Shown in pieces: positions 1 through 6,888 of a DNA stretch of 18,071 nt; position 1 is the first letter of the stretch, and every line of letters begins with the position of its first letter. Below the pieces are notes generated by a model, which saw nothing but the letters and a program-made list of their open reading frames with translations, had not been told where the DNA came from and did not search any database. The position numbers were made by a program, and so were the translations under genes. Source of the stretch: Arenicella sp. (GTDB lineage Bacteria > Pseudomonadota > Gammaproteobacteria > Arenicellales > Arenicellaceae); NCBI GenBank assembly GCA_016763815.1, contig JAESTB010000395.1, forward strand, positions 1 through 18,071, read 5' to 3'.

Positions 1-730
1 CAGCTCCTTTGGCGAAAGTCATGCGTGATGATGCCTTGTGCGTTAGCTCAACCCGTTCACCTTCACTGGCGAATAAAACTGTATGATCACCAACAACATC
101 GCCACCACGTATAGTAGCAAAACCGATGGTTTCCCGATCTCGAGGCATACCAATACCCTCGCGGCCATACACGGCAACCTCAGCTAAATCTCGGCCGAGA
201 GTATCGGCAATCACCTCGCCTAGACGCAACGCTGTGCCGGAAGGAGAATCGACTTTATGTCGATGATGGGTTTCAATGATTTCGATATCTGAATCAGCGG
301 CCAATACTTCAGACATTTGTTTGAGCAGATGAAAGCAAAGGTTCATGCCAACACTCATATTAGCAGCCAAAACAATCGCAATCGAGTCTCCTGCAAAGGC
401 AAGAGTTTGTTTCTCACTGTCGCTGAACCCAGTGGTGCCGATCACCATCGCCTTACCGTTCGTAAGGCAATACTCGAGATTGGCCAAGGTCGATTCAATT
501 GTGGTGAGATCGATCAGCAGATCGAAGTCAACTTGCTCTAAACTAGCGACCACAGGCACACTAACCCGCCCTATTCCGGCAAGCTCGCCAGCGTCAACGC
601 CCAATAAACTACTGCCGGGGCGCTGTACTGCGCCAGTCAGCCTAATATCGTCTTGGGACGCGTTAACTACGGCTTGAATTAAGGTTCGGCCCATTCGGCC
701 GGTAACGCCCGCGATTGCAATATTAAGCAT
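1..730 (-). CDS. dapB: 4-hydroxy-tetrahydrodipicolinate reductase, C-terminus cut by window edge
   Basis: DapB reduces hydroxy-tetrahydrodipicolinate with NAD(P)H in the cytoplasmic lysine/diaminopimelate pathway, which feeds peptidoglycan and protein synthesis. The ATG at 730 opens a frame starting MLNIAIAGVTGRMGRTL, with the Rossmann motif GVTGRMG at residues 8-14. Further on it carries the family signature ETHHRHKVDSPSGTA with the catalytic His pair and Lys, then GREGIGMPR, RGGDVVGDHTV and the C-terminal SRMTFAKGA. There are 243 codons in the window. Bacterial DapB is about 270 residues, so roughly 25 residues lie beyond base 1. A GAG about ten bases before the ATG is a modest ribosome site. 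The gene is 88 nt downstream of an unrelated small gene on the same strand; the usual dnaJ or carA neighbours are not visible here. Identification is secure. Confidence 0.97.
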   Translation of the reverse strand, partial: MLNIAIAGVTGRMGRTLIQAVVNASQDDIRLTGAVQRPGSSLLGVDAGELAGIGRVSVPVVASLEQVDFDLLIDLTTIESTLANLEYCLTNGKAMVIGTTGFSDSEKQTLAFAGDSIAIVLAANMSVGMNLCFHLLKQMSEVLAADSDIEIIETHHRHKVDSPSGTALRLGEVIADTLGRDLAEVAVYGREGIGMPRDRETIGFATIRGGDVVGDHTVLFASEGERVELTHKASSRMTFAKGA

Positions 731-818
731 TTAATTTACTCGTTATAGATTATTAAATAATTAGAAGGCCTAAGGGCGCTACTCCATCAATCGCTAAAAA
801 GCCCGATGTTGCTTGGCG

Positions 819-1151
819 TTAAGTCCGAAAAACATCTTTTATTTTACCAAACACTCCTTCATCGACATCCGATTCAGAAAATTTGTCTAAGGCGAACTCA
901 GCCGACACTCGGAGAATATCTAACTCATTACAAGCATTAACCAATCCATAAACCACTGAACGGCTATAACCAGATTTTTGCATCAGGCTATGTGGGCTTT
1001 CAGGTCGAACGAAAAGCATTGTACATAGCTTAAGCAACATATTGTCCAACTCCAGCAGGTCAAAATGGGGCCAGCACTCAAGAATATATTCAGTCTGCGA
1101 ATCTAAGGCGGATGCTAAACTCACACTCTTAGTCGCTATTGTGTTGGCCAA
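819..1151 (-). CDS. small unrecognised protein, possibly the detached C-terminus of the upstream gene
   Basis: This 110-residue protein is not one I recognise. It has no signal peptide or membrane segment. Residues about 40-82 look helical, with a possible helix-turn-helix (SPHSLMQKSGYSRSVVYGLV), followed by an acidic tail rich in Asp and Ser. The only in-frame start near the N-terminus is TTG at 1151. It lies inside the end of the preceding 335-residue gene (16 nt overlap, -1 frame) and has no ribosome site. It is therefore either made by termination-reinitiation at the upstream TAG, or is the C-terminal part of one ancestral protein separated by a frameshift. The phrase ECWPHFDLL soon after the junction, following YPISRLVW at the end of the upstream protein, resembles a continuous segment I associate loosely with proteobacterial receiver-like regulators. 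That link is inference. Confidence 0.6.
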   Translation of the reverse strand: MANTIATKSVSLASALDSQTEYILECWPHFDLLELDNMLLKLCTMLFVRPESPHSLMQKSGYSRSVVYGLVNACNELDILRVSAEFALDKFSESDVDEGVFGKIKDVFRT

Positions 1152-2143
1152 ACCAGACGACTAATTGGATACGCCCTTAGCTCGTCGCTTGGGTGCCATG
1201 ACGAGCCTAAACCACATTTGGTAACGGTTTTTTTGCGAATAGCGGCTGTCCACTTACCCGGCTCTTGCTCAGAGTAAACCAGGCCACGCTCGGGTTTAAT
1301 AAATAACAATTGTTCACGACCTGAAAAAATTGCGGCGTCTTCGCTCCAAAACTCACTTCCAGGCTGTATCACAGAACCCGCAGCAAGCTTTTCTGTTAAC
1401 TTCGCTTCTGCCTCTACGTCAATATAACTCGAGTCGCTCTCAATTGAGTCCTCGTTGATATCTGCATCATCTTCAATTTCTGACTCACTCATCTCCCATG
1501 CATCTAAACTATTAGTTTCGATCACAAGAACACTATTATTTGATCCGCTTTCATCGTCAGTCACTAGTACCACAGCATGAGGAATATCGGGTTCTTCATC
1601 GTCGTCTTTGAACCCTTTCACATCATTGACTACCTTCATGTACTCGCTATTAGTGAAGCTATGATAATCAATGCTTAAATTATCCAGTTCATAATCAAAC
1701 TCCTCTGCATCTGGAAAACCGCCCGATGGTTTCGAATCAGATTCGGATTTTTCATCCATATCTACGATGGCGAACTGCATGTCTTGAGGTAAAACATTAT
1801 CAGATGGCGTTAACGGTTCAACGACGGCTTCAAGATCAAGTCGCGTTAACTGAGTTCTGAAATCGCTCCATTGCACTGGCCGCACAATATAACCAGGAGA
1901 GTCGTCTAGATCATTGCCTACTCTAATCGCTGGTAAACTGTTGAGCGATTCTTCATCTGACGAAAACTGGTAACTTGAGTCAACTATCACAATGTCGGCG
2001 CTCGCCGGCGAGTCAATATTTTCCTTTAAAATAACGACCTGATATTCGAGCTCATTTTTAGCCAGATTCAAGAATGATTTGAATAAAATTTGTTCTTTCT
2101 TTTCAATCCCTTTGAAAACTAGATGTTTGATTTCGGTGGTCAC
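1136..2143 (-). CDS. acidic protein with degenerate receiver-like N-terminal domain, function unknown
   Basis: The start is a GTG at 2143 with AAAGAG about eight bases upstream, giving 335 residues. Residues 1-100 read like a CheY-type alpha/beta receiver. Strands fall at 7-13, 34-40, 50-55, 71-76 and 85-90. Asp55 in ADIVIVDSS sits where the phosphoacceptor would be. The acidic pair after strand 1 is missing, and the usual Lys-Pro after strand 5 is Arg-Pro (VRPVQW). This suggests a pseudo-receiver that would not be phosphorylated normally. Residues about 110-250 are low-complexity and strongly acidic, probably a disordered linker. Residues 260-335 form a more ordered region ending in YPISRLVWPTQ. 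No membrane or export signal is seen. The gene lies 165 nt downstream of lapB and overlaps the next small gene by 16 nt in the -1 frame, so the two may be a broken single gene. The function is not known to me. Confidence 0.7.
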   Translation of the reverse strand: MTTEIKHLVFKGIEKKEQILFKSFLNLAKNELEYQVVILKENIDSPASADIVIVDSSYQFSSDEESLNSLPAIRVGNDLDDSPGYIVRPVQWSDFRTQLTRLDLEAVVEPLTPSDNVLPQDMQFAIVDMDEKSESDSKPSGGFPDAEEFDYELDNLSIDYHSFTNSEYMKVVNDVKGFKDDDEEPDIPHAVVLVTDDESGSNNSVLVIETNSLDAWEMSESEIEDDADINEDSIESDSSYIDVEAEAKLTEKLAAGSVIQPGSEFWSEDAAIFSGREQLLFIKPERGLVYSEQEPGKWTAAIRKKTVTKCGLGSSWHPSDELRAYPISRLVWPTQ

Positions 2144-2232
2144 AGGAATACTCTTTATATAAAAATTTATGTCTAATTAATTTATCGCAATTCTCCTAAG
2201 AACTGCCCATCGCTAGCACCGATAACAACTCA

Positions 2233-2269
2233 TAGTTGCTAGATCATAGTCGCTAGATTCTGGCAACTA
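2233..2269. repeat. imperfect inverted repeat with degenerate direct repeats downstream of lapB
   Basis: The arms 2233-2243 and 2259-2269 pair over 11 positions with one G-T wobble around a 15-base loop. The sequence also reads as three degenerate copies of a TAGTTGCTAGAT-like unit. It lies in the 165-base gap between the lapB stop and the next gene. There is no T-run after the stem, so it is not a standard intrinsic terminator. It could be a weak transcript-end hairpin or a decayed repeat. Nothing else was recognised in this gap. Confidence 0.4.
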
Positions 2270-2308
2270 GATAATAAATGACATCACCAATTCGGTTGAT
2301 GTTCGGTC

Positions 2309-3466
2309 CTAACGAAAACTCTCCCATTGTCCGCAGTTTGGACAAAACCAATACATGGCCTTAGTATCAAAACCACACCCAACACAAGTATACTCAATCT
2401 TTTCAGATTTTGCGCGATTCAACATTTTTTTTAATAAGGCAGCACTTCGGTCGCCACCAAGCTTATTCTCCGCTAAGGCCGCATTTAAATAATCTGCAAG
2501 CGGTGAGCTCATACCCCGATTGCTGGATTTTCTAAGTATGTGGTCTATAGCCGCTGATTCCCCTAAAATTTTCTCCAGCGACGTTTGCCACACCTTGAAG
2601 GAATCTGCATCCTTTGGCACAACCGCCACATCTAGCAAGTAATCTTCTAACTCACTCAAGTTTCCGGTAAGGTTGAAGCTGGCTATCATTTTTTCAACAA
2701 TAAGCTCGGCAAAATTCGGATGTGAATCGACTAATGTTAGCCATAAATCTCTAGCGCCGGCGTGATCCCCTTCAGCCAAACGTAAGTCGCCCCGCAATAA
2801 CAAACTACGGGCAATCGATGGATATTCGCTGCGAGCATTGCGTAAATATTGGCGGGCAATTTGATAATCACCGATACCGATAGAAAGCTCGGCCAATTCG
2901 CAATAGTAGTGCGCCACTTGTTTATTAACATTCCGGCGCTCGCCGCGCTTAAGCAATCGCAACACATCAATGGCTTTTTGCCACTCTTTCTCTTGCTGAT
3001 AAATACGAACCAGACCCTCAACAGCAAGAACTCTGTAGGCGGCAGAGTCTTTAAGTTCACTGAAGAGGTTTTCGGCTCGATCTAACCAACCCGCCTTGTA
3101 GTAGTCGTTCGCGAGCTCGTGAATCGCCTGCATTCGCTGGTCATCAGTCAAACTCGGCCGAGCAATTAAGTTCTGATGTATTCGAGTCGCTCTATCGACC
3201 TGGCCTTTTCGGCGGAATAAACCACCAAGAGCCAAGTGAAGCTCAACAGTCTCACTGTCGACCTCTAACGCTTTAATAAATACTTCGATAGCTTTATCGG
3301 GCTCCTCGTTCAATAAAAAATTGAGACCCTTAAAATACTCTTTATTAACAGCTTGTTTCTGCCCAAAGCCCAGCTTAACAAAGAGCCAACGGCTGCCAAT
3401 AACGCCCAATAAAAAAGCCAGCGCTATCGCCGGCCAAGTCCAGTTCCATTGCAACAATAAACTCAC
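2309..3466 (-). CDS. lapB: lipopolysaccharide assembly protein B (TPR protein with rubredoxin-like zinc site)
   Basis: LapB (YciM) is an inner-membrane-anchored cytoplasmic protein. With FtsH it controls turnover of LpxC and so balances LPS against phospholipid synthesis. I prefer the GTG at 3466 (385 residues) over a TTG at 3475, because GAGG lies ten bases before the GTG but only one base before the TTG. A single membrane segment spans residues about 7-28. A run of tetratricopeptide repeats follows, including FLLNEEPDKAIEVFIKALEV and LGGLFRRKGQVDRATRIHQN. The C-terminus holds CVGCG and CPNCG (Cys 361, 364, 375, 378), the rubredoxin-like metal site that packs on the repeats. The length matches E. 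coli LapB (389). lapA lies 35 nt upstream, the conserved pairing. Confidence 0.96.
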   Translation of the reverse strand: MSLLLQWNWTWPAIALAFLLGVIGSRWLFVKLGFGQKQAVNKEYFKGLNFLLNEEPDKAIEVFIKALEVDSETVELHLALGGLFRRKGQVDRATRIHQNLIARPSLTDDQRMQAIHELANDYYKAGWLDRAENLFSELKDSAAYRVLAVEGLVRIYQQEKEWQKAIDVLRLLKRGERRNVNKQVAHYYCELAELSIGIGDYQIARQYLRNARSEYPSIARSLLLRGDLRLAEGDHAGARDLWLTLVDSHPNFAELIVEKMIASFNLTGNLSELEDYLLDVAVVPKDADSFKVWQTSLEKILGESAAIDHILRKSSNRGMSSPLADYLNAALAENKLGGDRSAALLKKMLNRAKSEKIEYTCVGCGFDTKAMYWFCPNCGQWESFR

Positions 3467-3501
3467 TGTGAACAAGCCTCAACGCTAGCCATAGACTATG
3501 A

Positions 3502-3810
3502 CTAAACTTCGTCCTTCACCGGTTCAGCTATTGCTGCGGCCCTAAGGTTTTGAACCTCTTTCTCAACCTTAGCGAGCTCACGCTTAGTTTTGCCGACCTG
3601 CATTTTGGTGCGAACCACTGAAAAACTCATCAGCAAAATACCGAGCAACATACCCACCACGAAAGGAACCAGCAACACAACGAATAGATCAACCTCGCGT
3701 TCGATATCAAAATAATAACGAAGCGTAACAGCATCTGGGTTCTTTAAGTTTAGTGTTAGCGCAAACAGCGCAAAGACAAGAAACAAAATAATTGATAATA
3801 CTTTTTTCAT
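3502..3810 (-). CDS. lapA: lipopolysaccharide assembly protein A (DUF1049)
   Basis: LapA (YciS) is a small inner-membrane partner of LapB in LPS assembly control. The 102-residue product has two hydrophobic segments at residues about 1-21 and 42-64. Between them is the family's short loop with NPDAVTLRYYF, and after them a charged, coiled-coil-prone tail (about 66-92, rich in Lys, Glu and Leu). This topology and the position directly before lapB identify it. The ATG at 3810 has no convincing ribosome site, and ihfB ends 47 nt upstream. The ihfB-lapA-lapB order is conserved in gammaproteobacteria, so these three are probably transcribed together from the promoter ahead of ihfB. Confidence 0.95.
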   Translation of the reverse strand: MKKVLSIILFLVFALFALTLNLKNPDAVTLRYYFDIEREVDLFVVLLVPFVVGMLLGILLMSFSVVRTKMQVGKTKRELAKVEKEVQNLRAAAIAEPVKDEV

Positions 3811-3857
3811 GGACTGATCGTCTAATTCCTATTTATCTAGTAAATGCGATGATTTGA

Positions 3858-4163
3858 TTAAGAATTCAGCGCGTCGACTCGTTCTTTCAATTCTTTTCCG
3901 GGCTTAAAATGCGGCGAAAATTTATCTTCAACAGCAACAGATTCACCTGTTTTCGGATTTCGCCCAACCCGCGCAGGCCGATAATGTAATGAGAAACTGC
4001 CGAAGCCTCGTATTTCAATACGATCACCATCTTCAAATGCACTACCCATGCGTTCCAAAACGGTTTTTACAGCTAATTCAACATCCCGATGCGCTAAATG
4101 CGGTTGCTTATCTACCAATGACTCGATCAATTCCGATCTTGTGATTGTTGGTGTTTTAATCAT
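3858..4163 (-). CDS. ihfB: integration host factor subunit beta
   Basis: IHF-beta pairs with IHF-alpha to bind and sharply bend DNA at specific sites in replication, recombination and transcription. The 101-residue protein carries the family core RGFGSFSLHYRPARVGRNPKTGE (residues 52-74), shown here as RGFGSFSLHYRP followed by the intercalating-proline arm GRNPKTGE, and the closing FKPGKELKERV. The family usually begins at the segment TRSELIESL. Here the only start is ATG 4163, which adds about seven residues (MIKTPTI). AAGG lies just upstream, twice. The gene follows the rpsA terminator and has its own promoter at 4198-4226, giving a leader of roughly 27-30 nt. Confidence 0.97.
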   Translation of the reverse strand: MIKTPTITRSELIESLVDKQPHLAHRDVELAVKTVLERMGSAFEDGDRIEIRGFGSFSLHYRPARVGRNPKTGESVAVEDKFSPHFKPGKELKERVDALNS

Positions 4164-4197
4164 TACCCTTTACCCTTGATTAATTTTCAGGCAAACA

Positions 4198-4226
4198 AGT
4201 ATAGATTTTGCAACGCAAAGGCGCAA
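4198..4226 (-). promoter_or_regulatory. putative sigma-70 promoter for ihfB-lapA-lapB
   Basis: Read on the minus strand, a -35 TTGCGC (4226-4221) and a -10 TATACT (4203-4198, five of six consensus bases) are separated by exactly 17 bases. Transcription would start near 4190, leaving under 30 nt before the ihfB ATG. It lies between the rpsA terminator and ihfB, where a promoter is expected. Confidence 0.6.
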
Positions 4227-4320
4227 TAACTCTAGAGGCAATAAATTGATCTAAGTTACTGATATTGTTTCTTTTATATTACAGAGACCTCATAAAATAG
4301 TCAGAATAGACATATAAATG

Positions 4321-4357
4321 TAAAAAACCTTGACCGACGCTAGTCAACCAAGGTTTC
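4321..4357 (-). terminator. Rho-independent terminator after rpsA
   Basis: The minus strand transcript reads AAACCTTG, a 16-base loop region, then CAAGGTTT, which runs directly into a U tract (six T from 4327 to 4322). Part of the loop can also pair (GTTGAC with GTC..), giving an alternative inner stem. It begins 54 nt after the rpsA stop. On the plus strand the tract after the stem is interrupted by C, so the terminator points with rpsA. Confidence 0.8.
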
Positions 4358-4410
4358 TTTGTCGAAACTCCCCGCACCGAGATGCAAGGTTTTCATAACG
4401 CTAAATCAGT

Positions 4411-6087
4411 TTACTTATTCAGTGACTGCTTTAGTTTTTCAGCTAGCAAGCTGCTGCCGCTGCCTGACTCACTCGAGCCACTACCGTACTCTTGAATCGC
4501 TTCACTTTCATGCTGCGCTTCCAAAGCTTTGATCGAGAGTGAAATGCGACGAGTCTTACGGTCAATAGCCGTAATCTTAGTCTCAACTTCAGTCCCTACT
4601 GGGTAGATTGCAGACGCATCTTCAACATGGTCGCGTGAAATCTCGGCAGCACGAAGGTAACCTTCAACGCCTTGCTCGATTTCAATAGTAACACCGCGTG
4701 CGTCAGCTTCTTTAACAGTCCCGTTTACAACGGCACCTTTAGAGTTAGTTGCAACGAAATCGCTGAATGGATCACCAGAAACTTGCTTAACACCTAGAGA
4801 GATACGTTCACGATCAGAATCAACCGCTAGTACAACCGCTTCAAGCTCGTCGCCTTTAGCGAAGTTGCGAATTACGTCTTCGCCTTCTTCGTTCCAAGAA
4901 AGATCACTTAAGTGAATTAAGCCATCAATATTGCCGTCCAATCCAATGAATACGCCGAAATCAGTGATCGATTTGATCTTGCCAATAACTTTATCGCCTT
5001 TCTTGTGAGTCGCTGCGAAGCTATCCCAAGGGTTTGAACGACATTGCTTCATACCTAAAGAGATACGACGACGTTCTGGGTCGATTTCAAGCACAACAAC
5101 TTCAACTTCGTCGTTTACTTGGCATACTTTACTTGGATGAATGTTCTTGTTAGTCCAATCCATTTCTGAAACGTGAACTAGACCTTCAACACCGTCTTCC
5201 AACTCAACGAAAGCACCATAATCAGTTATGTTTGTCACTTTACCGTAATGGCGAGTATCAACCATAAAGCGGCGCGCTAGGTCTTTCCATGGGTCATCGC
5301 CCATTTGCTTAATACCTAGAGATACACGTGCTTTTTCTTTGTCGAACTTCAGTACACGAGCTTCGATGTCTTGACCGACTTCCAAGATCTCAGAAGGATG
5401 CTTAACGCGTTTCCAAGCCATGTCAGTAATGTGTAGCAAGCCGTCGATACCGCCCAAGTTGATGAAAGCACCATAATCAGTAAGGTTCTTAACGATACCT
5501 TTAACGATTTGACCTTCTTCAATGGTTCTAAGCAGCTCTTCGCGCTCAGCACCCAACTCGTGTTCAACCACAGCGCGGCGAGATACAACGACGTTGTTAC
5601 GTGCTTTGTCAATCTTGATAACCTTCAACTCTAAGTCACGGTTTTCAAGATACGCAGAATCTTTTACAGGGCGCACATCTACCAAAGAACCGGGTAGGAA
5701 GGCTCGGACATTTTGTAGAGACACGGTAAAACCGCCTTTTACTTTGCCAGTGATTTGACCAACAACGATATCTTCGTTTTCGTGTGCTTTTTCTAGCTCA
5801 GCCCAAACGCGTACGCGTCGTGCTTTATCGTGAGACAGTTTAGTACGACCATAGCCGTCTTCAACGCTTTCGATAGCAACTTCTACCAAATCGCCAACCA
5901 GTACATTGTACTCGCCGTCAACTTTAGCAAACTGAGATAGTGGGATTTCGGCTTCCGATTTTAAGCCTGCTGTTACTATAACGTAGTCGTTTTCAACAGA
6001 TACAACTTCAGCTTTGATAACCTCACCGATGGTCATTACGGTGTCTAATAGGCTCTCTTCGAACATTTGGGCGAATGATTCGCTCAT
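4411..6087 (-). CDS. rpsA: 30S ribosomal protein S1
   Basis: S1 binds mRNA leaders on the 30S subunit and is needed to start translation of most mRNAs with weak or structured ribosome sites. The 558 residues match the E. coli protein (557). Six S1-type OB repeats are visible at roughly residues 20-87, 105-171, 190-260, 277-347, 364-434 and 450-520. Repeats 3-5 show the RNA-binding pattern G.V..ITDYGAF followed by DGLLHITDM, GLVHVSEMDW or GLIHLSDLSW. The N-terminal MSESFAQMFEESL is the ribosome-docking segment. A Ser/Gly-rich tail ends the protein. ATG 6087 is preceded by AAGG seven bases upstream. cmk ends 120 nt upstream; the usual cmk-rpsA-ihfB order is kept. Confidence 0.98.
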   Translation of the reverse strand: MSESFAQMFEESLLDTVMTIGEVIKAEVVSVENDYVIVTAGLKSEAEIPLSQFAKVDGEYNVLVGDLVEVAIESVEDGYGRTKLSHDKARRVRVWAELEKAHENEDIVVGQITGKVKGGFTVSLQNVRAFLPGSLVDVRPVKDSAYLENRDLELKVIKIDKARNNVVVSRRAVVEHELGAEREELLRTIEEGQIVKGIVKNLTDYGAFINLGGIDGLLHITDMAWKRVKHPSEILEVGQDIEARVLKFDKEKARVSLGIKQMGDDPWKDLARRFMVDTRHYGKVTNITDYGAFVELEDGVEGLVHVSEMDWTNKNIHPSKVCQVNDEVEVVVLEIDPERRRISLGMKQCRSNPWDSFAATHKKGDKVIGKIKSITDFGVFIGLDGNIDGLIHLSDLSWNEEGEDVIRNFAKGDELEAVVLAVDSDRERISLGVKQVSGDPFSDFVATNSKGAVVNGTVKEADARGVTIEIEQGVEGYLRAAEISRDHVEDASAIYPVGTEVETKITAIDRKTRRISLSIKALEAQHESEAIQEYGSGSSESGSGSSLLAEKLKQSLNK

Positions 6088-6207
6088 AACTCTACCTTTT
6101 CAGCACTTCCCGCTAACTGTAGTAAGGTGCTGTGATACAGCGCCTGCGGCCTCAGTCATTAAGAGTACTTTATCTGAACTTTGCTTCAGTCCGACTGAAG
6201 GTCCGCG
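6088..6207 (-). promoter_or_regulatory. rpsA leader with hairpins, possible S1 autoregulation
   Basis: This 120-base gap can form at least two hairpins in the rpsA transcript. One is the near-perfect palindrome at 6184-6200. The other is GGCGCTGT with ACAGCACC (about 6126-6144, one mismatch), followed by purine-rich sequence up to the AAGG ribosome site. In other gammaproteobacteria S1 represses its own translation through a structured rpsA leader. That this leader works the same way is inferred from position and hairpin content only. Confidence 0.35.
6184..6200. repeat. 17-base palindrome between cmk and rpsA
   Basis: CTTCAGTC and GACTGAAG are exact inverse complements around a single central base. 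In RNA this gives a 7 bp stem with a 3-base loop. It starts seven bases after the cmk stop and lacks a T-run. It may be the first hairpin of the rpsA leader or an RNA processing site; a DNA-binding operator is also possible. Confidence 0.6.
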
Positions 6208-6888
6208 TTAATTTACAAGAGCCAAAATGCGCGTAACGACTTCATCTATAGTGAGTTCAGAAGTATCTAGAATCAAGGCATCTTCAGCGGGTTTAAGCGG
6301 AGAAGCGTCTCGATTCGAATCTCGGACATCACGTGCTTGAATCGACTCTAACAGGCGCGCGAGATTAACATCGAAACCTTTTGCTTTCAACTGATCAAAG
6401 CGTCTTTGCGCCCTTATTTCGGCACTGGCAGTCAAAAACACCTTATATAGTGCATCTGGGAACACAATTGTACCCATATCACGACCATCTGCGACCAACC
6501 CAGGGGCGATTCGACACCGGCGCTGCATGTTCAACAGGGCGGCTCGCACCTCAGGAATCGGTGCGATGCGGCTGGCAGTTTGCCCTGCTTCGTCGGTTCT
6601 AAGCTCATCGGTGACCATGTGTCCGTTAATTTCAATCTTGGCAGAATCGGTTTCGCATACATGACACGTTAGATTCATACTGTCTGCCAACACCACTAAG
6701 GAGCTCACATTATCGAAACTAACACCTTGATTGCCTGCAAGCCAACCTAGGCCTCGATAAATAGCACCACTGTCTAGATAGTGCCAGCCAAATTTAACGG
6801 CGCAGATCTGACCAATGGTACCCTTTCCGGCACCACTGGGGCCATCAAGTGCTAACACTGGCGGCTGCTTTACGCTTAGATCAGACAC
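6208..6888 (-). CDS. cmk: cytidylate kinase
   Basis: Cmk phosphorylates CMP and dCMP to the diphosphates in the cytoplasm. The P-loop GPSGAGKGT is at residues 16-24, followed by YLDSGAIYRGL, then VADGRDMGTIVFPDA for the NMP-binding domain and the lid-region RD.RDSNRDASPL. The frame stays open upstream to TTG 6924, but GTG 6888 gives 226 residues, in line with the family (E. coli 227), and overlaps the aroA stop by 8 nt. The longer start would add 12 unconserved residues encoded wholly inside aroA. The overlap implies translational coupling to aroA. It is followed by rpsA, as in most relatives. Confidence 0.96.
   Translation of the reverse strand: MSDLSVKQPPVLALDGPSGAGKGTIGQICAVKFGWHYLDSGAIYRGLGWLAGNQGVSFDNVSSLVVLADSMNLTCHVCETDSAKIEINGHMVTDELRTDEAGQTASRIAPIPEVRAALLNMQRRCRIAPGLVADGRDMGTIVFPDALYKVFLTASAEIRAQRRFDQLKAKGFDVNLARLLESIQARDVRDSNRDASPLKPAEDALILDTSELTIDEVVTRILALVN

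Noticed and set aside
345..677. 110-codon open frame on the plus strand
   Set aside because: It lies antisense inside dapB, whose protein sequence is clearly conserved. No ribosome site or known motif is present.
785..830. Possible terminator after the 110-residue gene (GCC..GGGC then five T)
   Set aside because: Only about three base pairs form around a loop of ten, too weak for an intrinsic terminator.
1130..1165. Programmed -1 ribosomal frameshift joining the 335- and 110-residue frames
   Set aside because: The overlap sequence GGTTTGGCC is not a X XXY YYZ slippery heptamer and no clear stimulatory hairpin follows, so a mutation or reinitiation is more likely.
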